A stretch of 64,000 bases of DNA from assembly GCA_963931865.1 (NCBI GenBank), contig OZ007518.1, forward strand, positions 6,502,570 to 6,566,569, read 5' to 3'. Below the pieces are notes generated by a model. That model had not been told where the DNA came from. It worked only from the letters and a program-made list of their open reading frames with translations, and ran no database searches. Positions 22,695 to 34,867 of the stretch are shown here, piece by piece. Source of the DNA: Axinella damicornis. Lineage: Eukaryota; Porifera; Demospongiae; Axinellida; Axinellidae. Within the stretch, counting starts at the first letter, position 1; each line of letters begins with the position of its first letter. The position numbers and the translations under genes are program-made.

Positions 22695-23328
22695 GCAGAT
22701 GTAATTTCTTACCCCCTATTAATTGGTACACCCCCAATTTCGTACACTTTTATTCATTTCATTTTTAGCTGTACGAACAAATTGAGGAATCGTACGAAGT
22801 GTCTCAATGGTAGAAGTCCATGCAGGAGGCACGAGACGCTTTGACCTCCACAAGCTGTCGAAGCGAGCAAAAGGGATGCCGAATGGAAGATAAAAAATTA
22901 TTACAGCACTCACAGTTTCGCCACAAGGGTAAGTGCCAGTACAGGACGGCGATCACAATGGTGCAGTCAGAATCTTCACGGGCCTTTCCTGAGAGCTGAC
23001 AGTCGAAACGTGTGCTTGAGCAATGGCGGCCAGCCTGAGAAGTACACCTGGACGACGTAAAAGGCTGTGCTGCTGTCTTTCTTCGAGAAACGCAAGGGCC
23101 CTTCACCTCCTCCGGCTCCACCGTCGCCACCATCAGCCATGATAAAACTCAAACCTACCCACTGTACGAATTATTTTTATGTGTACGAAATGATTGGAGT
23201 TCATTTTTTCTTGGAAGAAATATACAGTAGGTGACGTGAGCTTTGCGGATGCAGATGTAATTTCTTACCCCCTATTAATTGGTACACCCCCAATTTCGTA
23301 CACCTTTTATTCATTTCATTTTTAGCTG
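22695..23328. mobile_element. Element bounded by 78-bp direct repeats
   Basis: GCAGATGTAATTTCTTACCC to CATTTCATTTTTAGCTG occurs nearly identically at 22697-22772 and 23251-23326 in direct orientation. Between them is a diverged copy of the 16.2/26 kb repeat. On the minus strand ATG at 23140 opens MADGGDGGAGGGEGPLRFSK, then KDSSTAFYVVQ and a GTGTAC donor at 23047. This could be a TRIM-like element or a simple duplication. Confidence 0.5.
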
Positions 23329-23339
23329 GTTTGTGGGCC

Positions 23340-23910
23340 ACCTACTGTAGCTTACACATGTAGATGGGTAAGTGGGGCCGAGGGAGCTGTACAACAGCCG
23401 GGGCTTATGCTGTGTGGTAGTTGTGGAAATTCCCTGGATGCTGGGCTGGAGCATTGACACTATGTGGTGGGTATACGTACACAAGTGTACGTACATGTAG
23501 ACCAGACATTGGGGCTGTGCATTGGGCTTGTTACCTGTGAGTATTGGGCTCTGTGGTGGGAGAGGGGGTCTTCTGGAGCTGTGCACCAGAACTCATGCTA
23601 CTGAACATACTGGCTGTGGGGTGCTGCATGTGGAGCTTGAGCATTGAGGCTATGTGGTGGGCTCATTGCCAAGACATTTGAGCTGTGCTGTGCTAACTAG
23701 GCTTGTCACCTCTGAGCATTGGGGCTGTGTGGTGGGTGGAAGGGAGCAGTTCTGGGCTTGAGAAATGTGACTTGTCACCGCTGAGCGGGGACTGTGAGCA
23801 TGCATGTCCGCCTGAGCAGTGGGGCTGTGGCATTTGTAGTCCTGGGTACATGTAATTACTAGGCTCTGCCTTCTGCCCGAGTTGCCACAGGCAGTGGTCC
23901 CTTGCTTGTA
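23340..23910. repeat. Degenerate GAGCATTGGGGCTGTGTGG repeats
   Basis: Variants of CATTGGGGCTGTG(T)GGTGGG recur about every 50-100 bp, an old diverged minisatellite. Confidence 0.5.
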
Positions 23911-24164
23911 GTATCTCTCACTCCAGCTGTTGAAGTATATGAGTTGCACTCATTGCTTTATTCTTTCTCGGTCCTGATGGTGCACAGGGCACTTTTAGAG
24001 GAGCTCAGGACTTCTTTCTGAAGGCTGTAACGAGGGAATGCAAACCAGCTGATCAGCTTGCAACAGTTTTGAGCCATATGGCAAGGACTATTATTGTAGT
24101 GTTAGGTAGGACTGCAGCCCCTCATCTAGTTAAAAGCATGCGTATGAAGAGGAGGTCATGACTT

Positions 24165-24692
24165 ATACCGTATAGCGCTTAAATTTCGCGAATTACAGGT
24201 CATTCGCGAAATTACTTCAACGAAACTTTTTGACACGTGTGCACCTACGGCTACGTGGACAGTATTCCAACGTACGTGCGTGACGGCTAGCTTGATGGCT
24301 CTGTTTGTGTACTTCAACAGTGAGGATGGACAGTAGTCGAAGTGTATAAGCTTCCAGGGCCACTTGGAGAGGTACCATCATGTGCGATATCTGCCATTGC
24401 TGAAGCTGCCAGCTCGATCCAGTGCGGCGAAGGTCAGGGGAACACTCAGGTATCTGAAACGAACTCCGAGAACGTCAAAGTGGGGAAGAGAGTCGCAGAA
24501 TACAACGCACCGACGAAGTGGTCTGTGGTAGTTGAGTTCAGCGTGCACAGGAGTCTTCAAGTGCAGTACACCAAGCCCATTGTGTGGGTGTGGCATTCTT
24601 ACACACGAATTTGCGAAAAAAATTTCTAAGAAATGTTCGCGAAGAGCAATTTGTGAAAATTTAAACCCGCGAAATGTAAGCGCCATACGGTA
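24165..24692. mobile_element. TIR element TACCGTATAGCGCTTAAATTT
   Basis: Left end TACCGTATAGCGCTTA then TTCGCGAATT; right end GTAAGCGCCATACGGTA. Several TTCGCGAA-type subterminal motifs. It belongs to the TACCGTA-terminated group that also includes 12313 and 61218. Non-autonomous. Confidence 0.75.
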
Positions 24693-24941
24693 TTCCTTGT
24701 TTGGTGAGGATGCTGATGTCAAAGTCACCTGCAGCTAGAGTAACCCCTCCTAACAGACATCCCTGGGTTGCTACACCTGGTCCCCATTGAATCTCCATGT
24801 CAATAGAAACTCCATGAACGGTGGACACCTGAGTCACACCACTCAGTTGCGGATGGCACCAAGCAATTTTAATTTAGCTTGTAGAATATCTTGGAAATTG
24901 TCTGCAAGCTAAGTATACGTAGTATATGAATGCTATGATCC

Positions 24942-25347
24942 TAGCCTCGTACCCAGGCCCTCACGTGGAACACGAAAGAGGGCCTGGTGACACTTGGCAA
25001 AGTTCCCGTATGTGCTCAGTCAGCATAATTTAATTGCATAAGCGATTACATTTCTTGCTTGGATGCATCTGAAATCACACAGAAGATAGCTGTTGGTGAT
25101 GGCTAAGTAAAACGTCCTTGCCAAGGAGCGACCAGAGGTGAGTCTTGAAGGCTACAAAAGCGGTTTTATCAAACAGCTACACTTTTTCACGGAGTAAAGA
25201 ATGTAATTACCACACAGTAATTGGCAATGGACGTACGTGATTCGCCTACCCGAAATCAAGACTGCTGAGCTCAGCACCTATGGGAATTTTGCCAAGTGTC
25301 ACCAGGCCCACTTCCGTGTTTCGCGTGTGGGCCTGGGAACGAGGCTA
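24942..25347. mobile_element. Foldback (MULE-like) element, 400-bp subfamily, copy 3
   Basis: Same body as 6392-6789 and 17753-18151. Ends TAGCCTCGTACCCAGG and CCTGGGAACGAGGCTA. No clear target duplication remains (flanks CTATGATCC and CTATATATG). Confidence 0.85.
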
Positions 25348-25734
25348 CTATATATGGTCCAGTGAGTTGCAAACTATAGGAGGTGCCCAGCAGAGCGCTG
25401 TACTCGTGTAGTTAAGAATGCTAGATTCGGACTGTGCTGTAATGAGCAAAGGGTGGTCACCCCAATAAACACCATATCAGAGCCATTACCTGAGATTGTG
25501 ACCATCTATATAAACAGTGGATGTAGGTGTGGATGAGGGTTGCATATATTTCTACCAAAAAGTCACAGTCTTGGTAGATTTTTGCCACGGTCTCAGGGTC
25601 ACCAGCAGTTCACCAACATGGTCACACGGTCACAAGCATGCAATTTTACAGATTGTGACCTGTTTGAGCTCTAAGTACAGCAGAGCACATATTGGAGTAG
25701 GTGACCACCCCTTGAATTGTGAAATGATTTTGCT

Positions 25735-26362
25735 TACCACGAGGGGCAACCGCACTCCTGGTAGCCACGGTTAAACAGTAGCACAAGCTAACTGTGACAT
25801 TTCATTCCAATTATCACACATCACCATGATAGCTATATACAAGGAAGATCACAAATTATTTAGAGTGCTCTCAAGTACCATTCATAAAGTAGCCGCGTTG
25901 CAACCGCCGTAGCACAAGCCAAGCATTGCAATAGTTCTAATTAACGCACATACCACGTAGCAACCACGCTCAAGTCGATCGTGAGCAATGGCGACCAAAA
26001 GTAAGACAAGACATTATTACAGCACTCACAACTTAGCCAGCACGGTGAGTTTCGGTACATAAGCGTCAGTGAACGACAGCGATCACAGCCGTGTACGTGT
26101 GGACAGAATCTTCGTGTGCCTTTCCTAAGAACGGTACTGCCACCGGAAGTCGAGAGAGCGCTCGAGCAATGGTGGCCAACGGCGAGACAAAAGCTCTCAT
26201 ATCTCCACCACCAAGGTGAGTTTCAGCACCAACTTTTACGTTCAGGTCAGTACATGATAGCGATCACGGTGGTGTAGTCAGAATCTCTATAGGCCAATCC
26301 TAAGTACTCAAACATTATATTAATTATTTATTTATTTACGCGGCACAATTTTTCCCCTACCA
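25735..26362. repeat. Dispersed repeat, copy B
   Basis: Reverse complement of 16187-16690. Includes ATG at 25988 (MATKSKTRHYYSTHNLAST) ending exactly at a GTGAGT donor (26045), and a second ATG segment MVANGETKALISPP ending at GTGAGT near 26216. Confidence 0.75.
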
Positions 26363-27014
26363 GGAGTGTAATAAAGAAATTAATGACTGCAAAACCCCCA
26401 CCATGAGACTTTCTGTCCTTTTGTCTACTACAATGTACATGAGCAGAAAGGATAGGGGTGGGAGGGTTCACCAGAAGGGAAGTAACAACCTGAGTTTGGG
26501 TATGAAAAGTGATTGGTAAGTGTAGCTCCTGTGACCTGTGGTCTAGCATCTGAATCTGTATGATTGCTTATTGTGAGCAGATTATGTACTCCATTGAGGT
26601 AGACCACTTCTCTCACCACCGGAAGCCGAAGTTGGGGTGTACATCCCACCCCTGACTTAAGTTCCTCCACTACATAGCTCTGGCTCTATAAGTACGTACA
26701 TGTCACAAGGATAATGTACGCATGATATAGCCTCAATCCCAGGCTATTTCCATCTAGTATAGCAGTATGCAAAATACAGAGGGGCGAGGCCTGTGAGTTG
26801 TGGTTCTGTGTGATGACATCAGGTAGACAGATGGTAGATACATGAGGGGCCTGTGCCCTATCGTAGTAGTTTAATTCCTGTTTCAGGTTGACCTGTGGTG
26901 AACAACAAACAGTATTATTGGTGCCGGTTTGTGAACGCTCTGGGCTCCAGCCCTCAAACTGACATTGAAAGAAATAGCTTCATCAACCACCGCCTCTGGG
27001 TGTCAACCATATGT
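26363..27014. other. No gene recognised
   Basis: No coding signal. A short TAGCCTCAATCCCAGGC fragment near 26728 is a foldback-element relic. Confidence 0.4.
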
Positions 27015-27022
27015 CTGTCTAC

Positions 27023-27367
27023 TAGGGCTGAGCGATTATTTCGATTATGCGATTAATCGCGATATTAGTCAGACGCGCAAAAGTGCTTATGGGTTTTCAT
27101 GAGTATACTTAGCAGGACTGTGAATACAATAATCAGGGCTATGAATAGATAAGCACTGCGTGGCCATGGCTTCTATCCAAGGCTTCTGTGGGTTCAGTCA
27201 AGCATGGCTTCTGTCCACCATCGCCTTGTGACTGCTTGGTGTATATATGCAGGTCTCCTTCAAACGGAATTTTTTTAGCATAATCGTGATATAATCGATA
27301 ATCGTGATTATATGGATACAATAACCGTGGATACAATAATCACCAAATCCACAATCGCTCAGCCCTA
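27023..27367. mobile_element. hAT-type MITE with 8-bp TSD
   Basis: Starts TAGGGCTGAGCGATTA and ends CAATCGCTCAGCCCTA, flanked by exact 8-bp repeats CTGTCTAC (27015-27022, 27368-27375). The length of the duplication and the TAGGGCTG(A/G)GCGAT end are characteristic of hAT elements. 345 bp, no transposase. Confidence 0.92.
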
Positions 27368-27710
27368 CTGTCTACCCCACGTGACCAGATGTCCCAGGCA
27401 TGCAAGAAATCAAAGACTAGAGGTGGGAACTGCCCAGGAATTGGGCTATATCTGGCTAGTCAAACTACCATCAGAAGTACAGTCGACCGACCTTCAAAAG
27501 GCATGTTGAATGCAGGTCGAGCAACAAGATGTATGTACTTTTGACCAGCCAGATAGCTTCAGAATTTGGGATGTTCTGGAATGCTCATTAGAGCATGAGC
27601 AAATGAACTGTGATGTCATTGTGTCGGACCTCCTTTGCATTAAAATTTGAGTTCAATAGCTATCATGGTTTCTTCTGCACCTTGACCAGATCCCTTTTTT
27701 CACACACCTA

Positions 27711-27850
27711 CAGCAGTTTGCTGAGATCTTGCAAATTCAGCAAAACGAAAACTGTTACTGAGCATGTGCAGTATTTCAAAAACAGTGTGTGCGCATGCTC
27801 AGTAGCGGTTTTCGTTTCTGCTGAATTTGCAAGATCTCAGCAAACCGCTG
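27711..27850. repeat. 140-bp near-perfect palindrome
   Basis: Arms CAGTTTGCTGAGATCTTGCA and complement with a loop near 27775-27785. Probably a small foldback element; no duplication identified. Confidence 0.75.
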
Positions 27851-28101
27851 TATGGGTCCCATGCAGTTTTCACACATCTGCATCAGCTTATAGAGGGGTG
27901 GTCGACAGCCAAACCCTGTGGAAGGCAATTGATATATGGCTGACCATTTATACAGCATAGACAGTATAGTTCTGTGCTACTATCTACTCTCCAGGAAGCG
28001 AGCCACTTAGTGGCGCTCCAGGGATGTCTTTCTCACTAAACTGAACCGAAGAACTACTGCCCTGTTATGAGTTCTGAAGAGTGCAGGTCATGAGTCCATT
28101 G

Positions 28102-28726
28102 TAGCCTCGTTCACAGACCTTCTCACCCCAGCGTTTGTCGCTTGCAGTACTAACGCGGGGGGAAGGTCTGGTAAAACTCATCACATGCAGTGACGTAGGT
28201 GGACGTTGAGTGGACGTGTGGAGGAGTGGCACATTCCCGAGTAAACCGCAAAGCTGTGCGTACAGAGCAGGCACTATGCGATCGATAACCGACAACGGAC
28301 TGGCATTCAACAGTGACTGAGGGGTCGACATCGGGCGCTCTTGGCGATGTTTCTCAGGTTCACAGTGCTGCCCCACAGCTGTGCAAAAGGTCTGAAGCCA
28401 GGAAATACAGCCACATTTTGGAGTTCAAGCGTCCGACTGTTGGATACCCGCAGTGATGAAGTTTGCTTTAGACTTTCTACACAATAGTAAGTCTGGGGCT
28501 GTATAACACAGTAGCTAGACTCCAACGCTTGTATACTGTGCTACCAGAACTGGCTTCAAAGCTTGAAGATGGCCTTGTGTGCAGCATGGACATGGGCTTG
28601 AAGAATGTGCCACTCCTCCACACGTCCATCTGACATCCATTTACGTCAATGCATGTGACAAGTTTTGCCACGCGTTAGTACTGCAAGCGACAAACGCTGG
28701 GGTGAGAAGGCCTGGGAACTAGACTA
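28102..28726. mobile_element. Foldback (MULE-like) element, 625 bp
   Basis: Ends TAGCCTCGTTCACAGACC and GGCCTGGGAACTAGACTA with a shared GCGTTTGTCGCTTGCAGTAC block. Exact 9-bp flanks AGTCCATTG (28093-28101, 28727-28735). A one-sided relative lies at 40111-40240. Confidence 0.9.
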
Positions 28727-29136
28727 AGTCCATTGGTGATACTCGCTTAAGTTCGCATGGTTCATGTACCCCTGTTCCACAACCACTTCTCTGATTCACA
28801 CGTTGTGGCAAAAAATTTCTGGTCAGCCAATTTCTCGAATCATTTTCCGATACATGCTGGCACGTGGGCGCAGTGCTTACAAATGCTCATCACAATACAT
28901 TTTCTATGGAACAGTATGGTATATATGTGATACCATATACCATACTTGGGTGTGTCCAACTGGTGATAACGCAATAGTTGCCTATTGAATTAGCTGATGT
29001 ATTCCTGCAGGCTGAAGCTGTGGGCTAACTTAGTAGTATGTTCTACAGTAATGGTTTTCAGTCCGACTGTTACAGCACTGCTACTTCTATTCTCTGTACA
29101 TCATGCCCTCAAAAATGTTTGAGACATCTGCTGCAG

Positions 29137-30037
29137 GTTAGCAGAGCCTTATACCACGTTACCATACTGGGCCATACTGCAGCTGCTAAACAAAGAGAGC
29201 TCAGCAACATCAGCATATACTGCGCACTTCTTACGATTGCAGTCTTACCAAGGAAGAGTACAGTTCTGATCTTAATGCCATGCTGGTGTAATACTTGCAG
29301 GAGGATTCAATACAAACTTTGGAAATAGATGTTCCTCCCCACAAAGTGGACAAGCTTTTGAAAGGCAACATGAGTCGGATTGAGGTATATTTGATGATAT
29401 ATGATTGGGCGAGCTTAAATGAAACACCACGATATATCCACATTCTCCTCATTACTACCTGTACCCCCTCCTTGGAGTATTGTGGGGGGTTCTTACGTAT
29501 TCCAATGATGGAAGGAGGGGTGACCCCCTTATCCTGGTATTCTCCCAAGTATATACATGTATGTCTCCCCATTTCGGGACCATCCTGATCCAGGCAGGTT
29601 ACCTCCCCTCTAGGACCCTACTCCCCTCTACCCTGATTACTTAGCTTCGCATGCGTGCATGGTGTAATTGTAGTCGTCATACATTCTGTGTTTAGACTAG
29701 TGGTCTCTTCTCAGGCTATCTCAGGTGCTAGGATGGTCCTGTACAGGGAGACAGGGGAGAAAGTGTTGATGATCACTGGGAACCAGAGGCAATGCACTGT
29801 AAGCAAGACGCATGACCATGTGCTGTGTAGTTGTAGTTTACTCTTGTCGATATTGAGCTCTATGTGACCCCAAGTGGGGATGTAGTGGGAATAGCACTCA
29901 TTGTTGAGTATGTGATGCTGTTTGAAACTTTAGAGCTCTGTTGTCTTGCTATGATGTGTGTTGTGTGTGTGTTCTGCCATTCTCAGGAGGCTCGGATGAT
30001 GGTGCTTGGGAAAATCAATGAGCCTGACCTCCTGAGA
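29137..30037 (+). CDS. KH-like domain protein, four exons
   Basis: Four exons joined in phase 0 with canonical sites: 29137-29257 (EPYTTLPYWAILQLLNKESS ... LRLQSYQGR), 29301-29384 (28 codons, IQTLEIDVPPHKVDKLLKGN then MSRIE), 29715-29798 (28 codons, AISGARMVLYRETGEKVLMI then TGNQRQCT) and 29987-30037 (EARMMVLGKINEPDLLR). The joined second to fourth exons have the KH plan: V-PP-x-x-V-x-x-L-L-x-G-N, an RIE-x-x-SGA helix-turn, a strand with GEKVLMITG and a final EARMMVLGKI helix. The GXXG loop is degenerate. KH domains bind single-stranded RNA or DNA. Consistent phase and lack of stops make the gene real; the subfamily is not recognised and both ends are missing. Confidence 0.6.
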
Positions 30038-30219
30038 GTAAGTATAGCGTCACTCTATATATCATCTAGTTGGCGCTAGTCTCAAAGCTCAAACTGTATA
30101 CTGTGTGGCCTATTTCTGTATATTTGATGACTTCTCCTCTTTAAGCTCATTTGTTGGTGTACAATGTAGTGCATCCATTTTGTGTGGTCAATGGATGCTT
30201 TATCGATGAAACTGAGGGG

Positions 30220-30302
30220 TCTATGGGATAGAGAGCCTATACAATCAATATAGGTTTCCAAGGGTATCTAAATCCCATAGGCCACAAGGGTTTCATCGTT
30301 TA
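30220..30302. repeat. Short imperfect palindrome
   Basis: GATGAAACTG...CTATGGGAT and ATCCCATAG...GTTTCATCG face each other. Confidence 0.5.
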
Positions 30303-30841
30303 AGGTATTTATACTATACAGCTGGCAGCCAATCAAATCGCTGTCTGTATTAGCAACCGAAACTGTTCAGTCCGAAAGACTTAGCACAGAGATGGGAGAG
30401 TTTTATAGCAGCTGCTCTCGCCATCCGCTAACCGACAACTCTGATTACTTGACTCGTGCCTCATGTTTGGGACTGTGACTCCGAAGCAGAACCAGATGCA
30501 CCAAGTACGCCCCGCCCCATGACACTTTCGGAGGAATTTTTTGTGAGACGTAGACGACCAAGTCCGAAGTCCAGCTCCATGCTATCTGTACTCGTCTGGC
30601 TACAGCGCTCACACGCAAGATGCTCGCGTGCAAGACCCAATCATGAACTGTACCAAAGGCGCGTCAAGCCAACAAAGGCGGCGAGAGGGCATGCAACTTC
30701 CTATAGTGCACGTATAGACTGCACAGTGCTGAGTGTTACTAAAAGTATCATTTCCGGTTAAGCACGTGAAATAGCGTGCACGGTATGGTTACAGACGTTC
30801 GACGGAAATGCCATTAAAACAAAGAAAGACAATGAATCTCT

Positions 30842-31081
30842 AGCCCAAGTACTACTTCTAGTCCGGGTGCCTCTCCTACCGGTCAGATTCGGAGAAAGTA
30901 TCGCCGGATGCAAGACCAACATTCGCCGCTCTCGACACCAGCTCGACGTTTGCTGTTGCGTAAGTTGGAGGGAGGGAATGATAGCATCAAAAGGGCTCAT
31001 GAGGTGCTGCTGTGGAGCTCGGTAGCTAGGTCCTCGTCGAAGACGAACGATGCAGACGGAATGCCACCATCTAGAAGAGTG
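30842..31081 (+). CDS. Candidate exon, basic serine-rich N-terminus
   Basis: Open frame (SPTGQIRRKYRRMQDQHSPL, STPARRLLLRKLEGGNDSIK, RAHEVLLWSSVARSSSKTND) ending at a GTAAGT donor (31082). Possible start ATG at 30908. Composition is like a disordered phosphoprotein N-terminus. No family recognised and no downstream exon found, so it may be a mobile first-exon cassette. Confidence 0.35.
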
Positions 31082-31089
31082 GTAAGTGA

Positions 31090-32268
31090 CCGCATAAATA
31101 TATAAGGGGCGCGCGTCTATGAATCACGTGCTTATGCTGAATTCTGTATTTAGTAACACACAGCATTTTGCCGTCTACAAACATTGCATGCCCTCTCGCC
31201 GCCTTTGGCGGCTCGATGCACCCTTGACTGTACAATGTATCAATAGAGGTATCTATGATGATAAATGTATGACACTGGAAGTACGTGAAATTTGCAGGTG
31301 TATAATTGAAATTACAGGTGTATAAGTGAAATCACAGGGATAATAAACCCCTTCAATTGGCCAATCATATCACAGTATTACATTGAAGTATAGTTGTTGT
31401 CCCCGCTCGACCGCTCCGCGGCAGGCGAGGTCTGCCGTTAGTATGATGCATATTACGAGAATGTCTTGCTGCTAAGAACCGTTCGCCGCAATGATCTAAC
31501 TCAGCGTGGATCTTCGCATTAGGCAAGGGATGCAGAACCTAGCTAACGCATTCGTTCTCCTCGAGGAGACGCTTTCCATCTTTTCAGTCAACTGAACTTC
31601 GCACCTTACTGCACTGGCCCACGAAACCACACCTGTTTATATGGAATGCGTAATTGCCAGCAATCGTGCATGTCAAAGACACTACACATGCATATTCCTA
31701 GTATTAATCCTACATCTATGAAACCTACAATATAATTGTTCTATACTACACGGTACGCATTAATCTGATATACCACTTGGTTAACCAATCAGATTGGTAT
31801 TACACTTTTTTGTCGAGGTACTGCTGTAATAGAAAGCTGATTGGCGAATACTTCGCTTAGTAACGCCGTTGCAGAACCTGGTTGCTAGGCAGCTTACTGC
31901 TTACTTCAGTTGTAGGGTTGAAAAAGGGAGCATGCACGGCTGAAGCGGAGAAAGCGACTGCCTCCAAAGTAAGTTTCACTAGCGGATACACCGTAGACGA
32001 GCTGCTCGCACGCGCTGTTGAGATGTATATAGCTACGTTCTGGTTCCAAACCTGTACCGAACCAGGACCGACAACCACAGCCACGCCTATTGCGTGAAGC
32101 GACGCTCATGCCATGCCGTGATCGACCGTGGCCCGAGTCGCTCGCTAGTGCTTGCTACCAACCGTGCCTGCTTGCTGCGTGTCGAGGACGCTCCAAGTTT
32201 CACCATCCAACAGCAACACTAAGAAAACCACTGTGATGTAGCTAGCTAAGATGTAGGATTAATCTGTG
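31090..32268. other. No gene recognised
   Basis: Opposed open frames of about 70 codons at 31857-32109 are mutually antisense, and neither has a recognisable motif. Confidence 0.4.
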
Positions 32269-32419
32269 ATAGGATGGTCCACTGTGGTATTTAGGATTAA
32301 TAGCACTCGCAATGCAGTCAGGAAGTAAATAGCACTCGGCTTCGCCTCGTGCTATTTTACACTTCCTGACTGCATTGCTCGTGCTATTAATCCTAAATAC
32401 CACAGTGGACAATCCTATT
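32269..32419. repeat. 151-bp palindrome
   Basis: Arms ATAGGATGGTCCACTGTGG...GCACTCG and complement around a loop of about 10 bp (GGCTTCGCC). Foldback MITE-like. Confidence 0.85.
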
Positions 32420-33028
32420 ACATATACAAACACAATAGACTTCCTAGGACCTTTGGTTGTACATGTTTGTATTTTCATTAACCCTACATGTGTATACCCA
32501 CGAGGTGCGTACACAGAAATCAGTTGCGTAGATACGATAAAAAAAATGGTGATCTTGTGTTGTGTTGTGTTGTGTTGATTCACTGAGTATAGTGTATTAG
32601 TACAGCTAGCATCCTAAGAGCAAGTGTTGTATAAAACTAGCTAGACAAGTACCCACATTTCCCCCATTGTCTTTCTCTCGGGCCTCGCTGTCACTACTTT
32701 CTGATCGAAGCAGCTTTGTTTTTAGCAAAATAATCTACCCCTGCCTGACCTAGCTAGTTTACATATGGCATTACTAAGTACAGTCCTTTGCAATTGCCTT
32801 GGATCAGTCGGTACTCAAGCATATTGATACGCTGTTCATGCTCAAAGGGTTAACAAAAAAGATGTGATGTGTTTTGGCACGACCTGGTATCAGCTCAGAG
32901 TCATGCAGACAGTTGGTAAAATCCTTCATGACTATAAACCCTGTTAGCTATATGAGACTCAGCTTCAAGGTCAATATAATATTATATATCCTTGAGAGGT
33001 TCTGTATGTTGCACGATATCAAGAGCAA

Positions 33029-33238
33029 TAAGAGTGTGCAACTGCCATATGGTATCAATTACCACCATCTCCCAGTATGATGTAGAACAATCAATGGTGA
33101 AGTTTAGCAGCTGAACCCCCTAAGTGTGAAATTGTGATTACCACAGAGTTTACTCAGCCTATGTACATGTTACCACACTGTTTGCCAATACTGCTGAGAT
33201 GGTGGTAATGGATACCATATGGCAGTTGCACACTCTTA
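33029..33238. mobile_element. 210-bp TIR element TAAGAGTGTGCAACTGCC
   Basis: Left TAAGAGTGTGCAACTGCCAT then ATGGTATC, with an exact complementary right end. The middle (GGTGGTAAT) also pairs. MITE-like. Confidence 0.75.
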
Positions 33239-34010
33239 TTGGGGCAAGCCTGAGCGAGCCCCACACTACTAGCATGACTTCATTGCGCTGTGCGCTTGCT
33301 TGCTTGCTTGCTTGGATCTTGCAATTATCGTCAATTTTAAATCAGCGAATTTCACTTGCACGTGCACAATAATATTCAAATTCAACGAATTCTAGCAATT
33401 CAATGAATTCTTGCACCTCCTCGATGCAAGGAATTGTGAACCGTCTAGCTACCTGTTCGATGGACAATGGCAACAAAGACCACTCTTGGACTTTAGAGCA
33501 CCATGAACACTCTGCCTCCTCAGTGGCGACACTTGGACAAAGACGGTGACTGCTCGTGGGCCTACCGAGCACCACGAACATTCTGCCTCCTTTGTGGGAC
33601 GCTCAGACAAAGACGGTGACTGCTTGTGGGCCTACCACCATGGCCGGTGATGTTGCTTCTCATGGATAATACACACTACCGTTAGTGTGTATTATCCTAG
33701 CCTCGTTCCCAAGCTCCTCCCCAGCTTTTTGTTGCGTACAGTATGCGACAAAAAGCTGGGGAGGAGCTTGGGAACGAGGCTATAATTATTATCCATGTTG
33801 CTGCTAGACTGCTTCAGCTATAAACGCTAACCTGACTCACAGTTGCTGTGATGTGTACGACTGTATGTTCAGTGCCATAATTTTTGTGGCCTATGCTCAT
33901 TGCCCAGTCACATTCTGATGACAGTCATGTGAATGCAACTGCTCCTTGCATGTCCCGGTGCATGCACTTCGCTCTGGCTCACCCTCCAATGTCCTGCATT
34001 CCACTAGTTG
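33239..34010. repeat. Dispersed repeat, copy 1 (relative at 48.85-49.35 kb)
   Basis: GCCTGAGCGAGCCCCACACT, TTTTAAATCAGCGAATTTCA and TCACATTCTGATGACAGTCA recur in the same order at 48853-49345. This copy contains a tandem duplication of GGACAAAGACGGTGACTGC (33520-33630), the small foldback insertion at 33698 and an uninterrupted CATTCCACTAG. Confidence 0.8.
33698..33782. mobile_element. Minimal foldback (MULE-like) hairpin, 85 bp
   Basis: TAGCCTCGTTCCCAAGCTCC and a nearly perfect complement with a loop of about 10 bp. A separate small palindrome GGATAATACACACTA...TAGTGTGTATTATCC lies just upstream. Confidence 0.85.
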
Positions 34011-34268
34011 TTATGAACTCTGTGTGAGCACAAAGGGTGGGTCAGGGGGAGGTGGAAGGTTGATCTAAGCAGCATGGCTGTGTCTGGACTTGGATGTTCA
34101 GTGGAGCCATGTGGGCCGTTTTAAGCATAAATCTAGACAAGTGTGTCATGCATTCAAACGTCGCAGTCACGCCCATTCATCACAATAGTTGATCGCTCGA
34201 TCACGCTAGTTTAGGTGCTCTGCACGACGACTTTTGTTCGTTCGTCTTCTGCTTGCCTTCCGTCACAG

Positions 34269-34470
34269 AACCTGCGCAAACAGTTGTTTCCACGAGCGGG
34301 GAATTGAAAGAGCCGGTGAAAGTATCACATGAACTTCACTGCTTGAATGAGGTATGCAATTGCCGTGACGTTACGTCTGTATACAGTTTGAACTTGCGGA
34401 AGTTGCCAGGCCGTTTCTCCCTCCCAAAACGGCCTGGGAACAAGGCTAGTCCAGTCCAGTCCACTGATTT

Positions 34471-34506
<36 letters not shown>

Positions 34507-34758
34507 ATTACTCCAGCCTCTGTGATGACATTGTTATGACATGTTCAATCCTCTCCCCATCATTTCGAGGCTGAACGGTGGAAATAGGGATGAACTGTGA
34601 TCATGACTGGTCTTCACATGGATGACTCATGTATGTCTTCCTGCAGGGTGCTCTCTTCCGTGTTCCTTATGGCATCTTCAACCAGCCTAAGCTGTACATG
34701 GAACAAATGTTCAAGGAAATTGGTGATGTCAATGACTGTGAACTGCGTGCATTGAGAG
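34269..34758 (+). CDS. Two exon candidates of an unrecognised gene
   Basis: Exon 34269-34351 (after TCACAG, donor GTATGC) reads PAQTVVSTSGELKEPVKVSH then ELHCLNE. Exon 34647-34758 (after CTGCAG, donor GTTGGT) reads GALFRVPYGIFNQPKLYMEQ then MFKEIGDVNDCELRALR. The second has strong protein-like composition and no stops. A foldback-element end and a 35-base C run lie between them. They may belong with the exons at 36310 and 38811. Function unknown. Confidence 0.45.
34472..34506. repeat. Homopolymer run of 35 C
   Basis: Uninterrupted C run immediately after a foldback-element end (ACGGCCTGGGAACAAGGCTA). Confidence 0.95.
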
Positions 34759-34867
34759 GTTGGTGCTCCTGACTGCTATATACAGAGGGGTACAAACACT
34801 TTACATCCTGTTTGTGTACCATGATCATTCTATGGTGTGGACATCTCATATGAGCGTGTTCCATACC

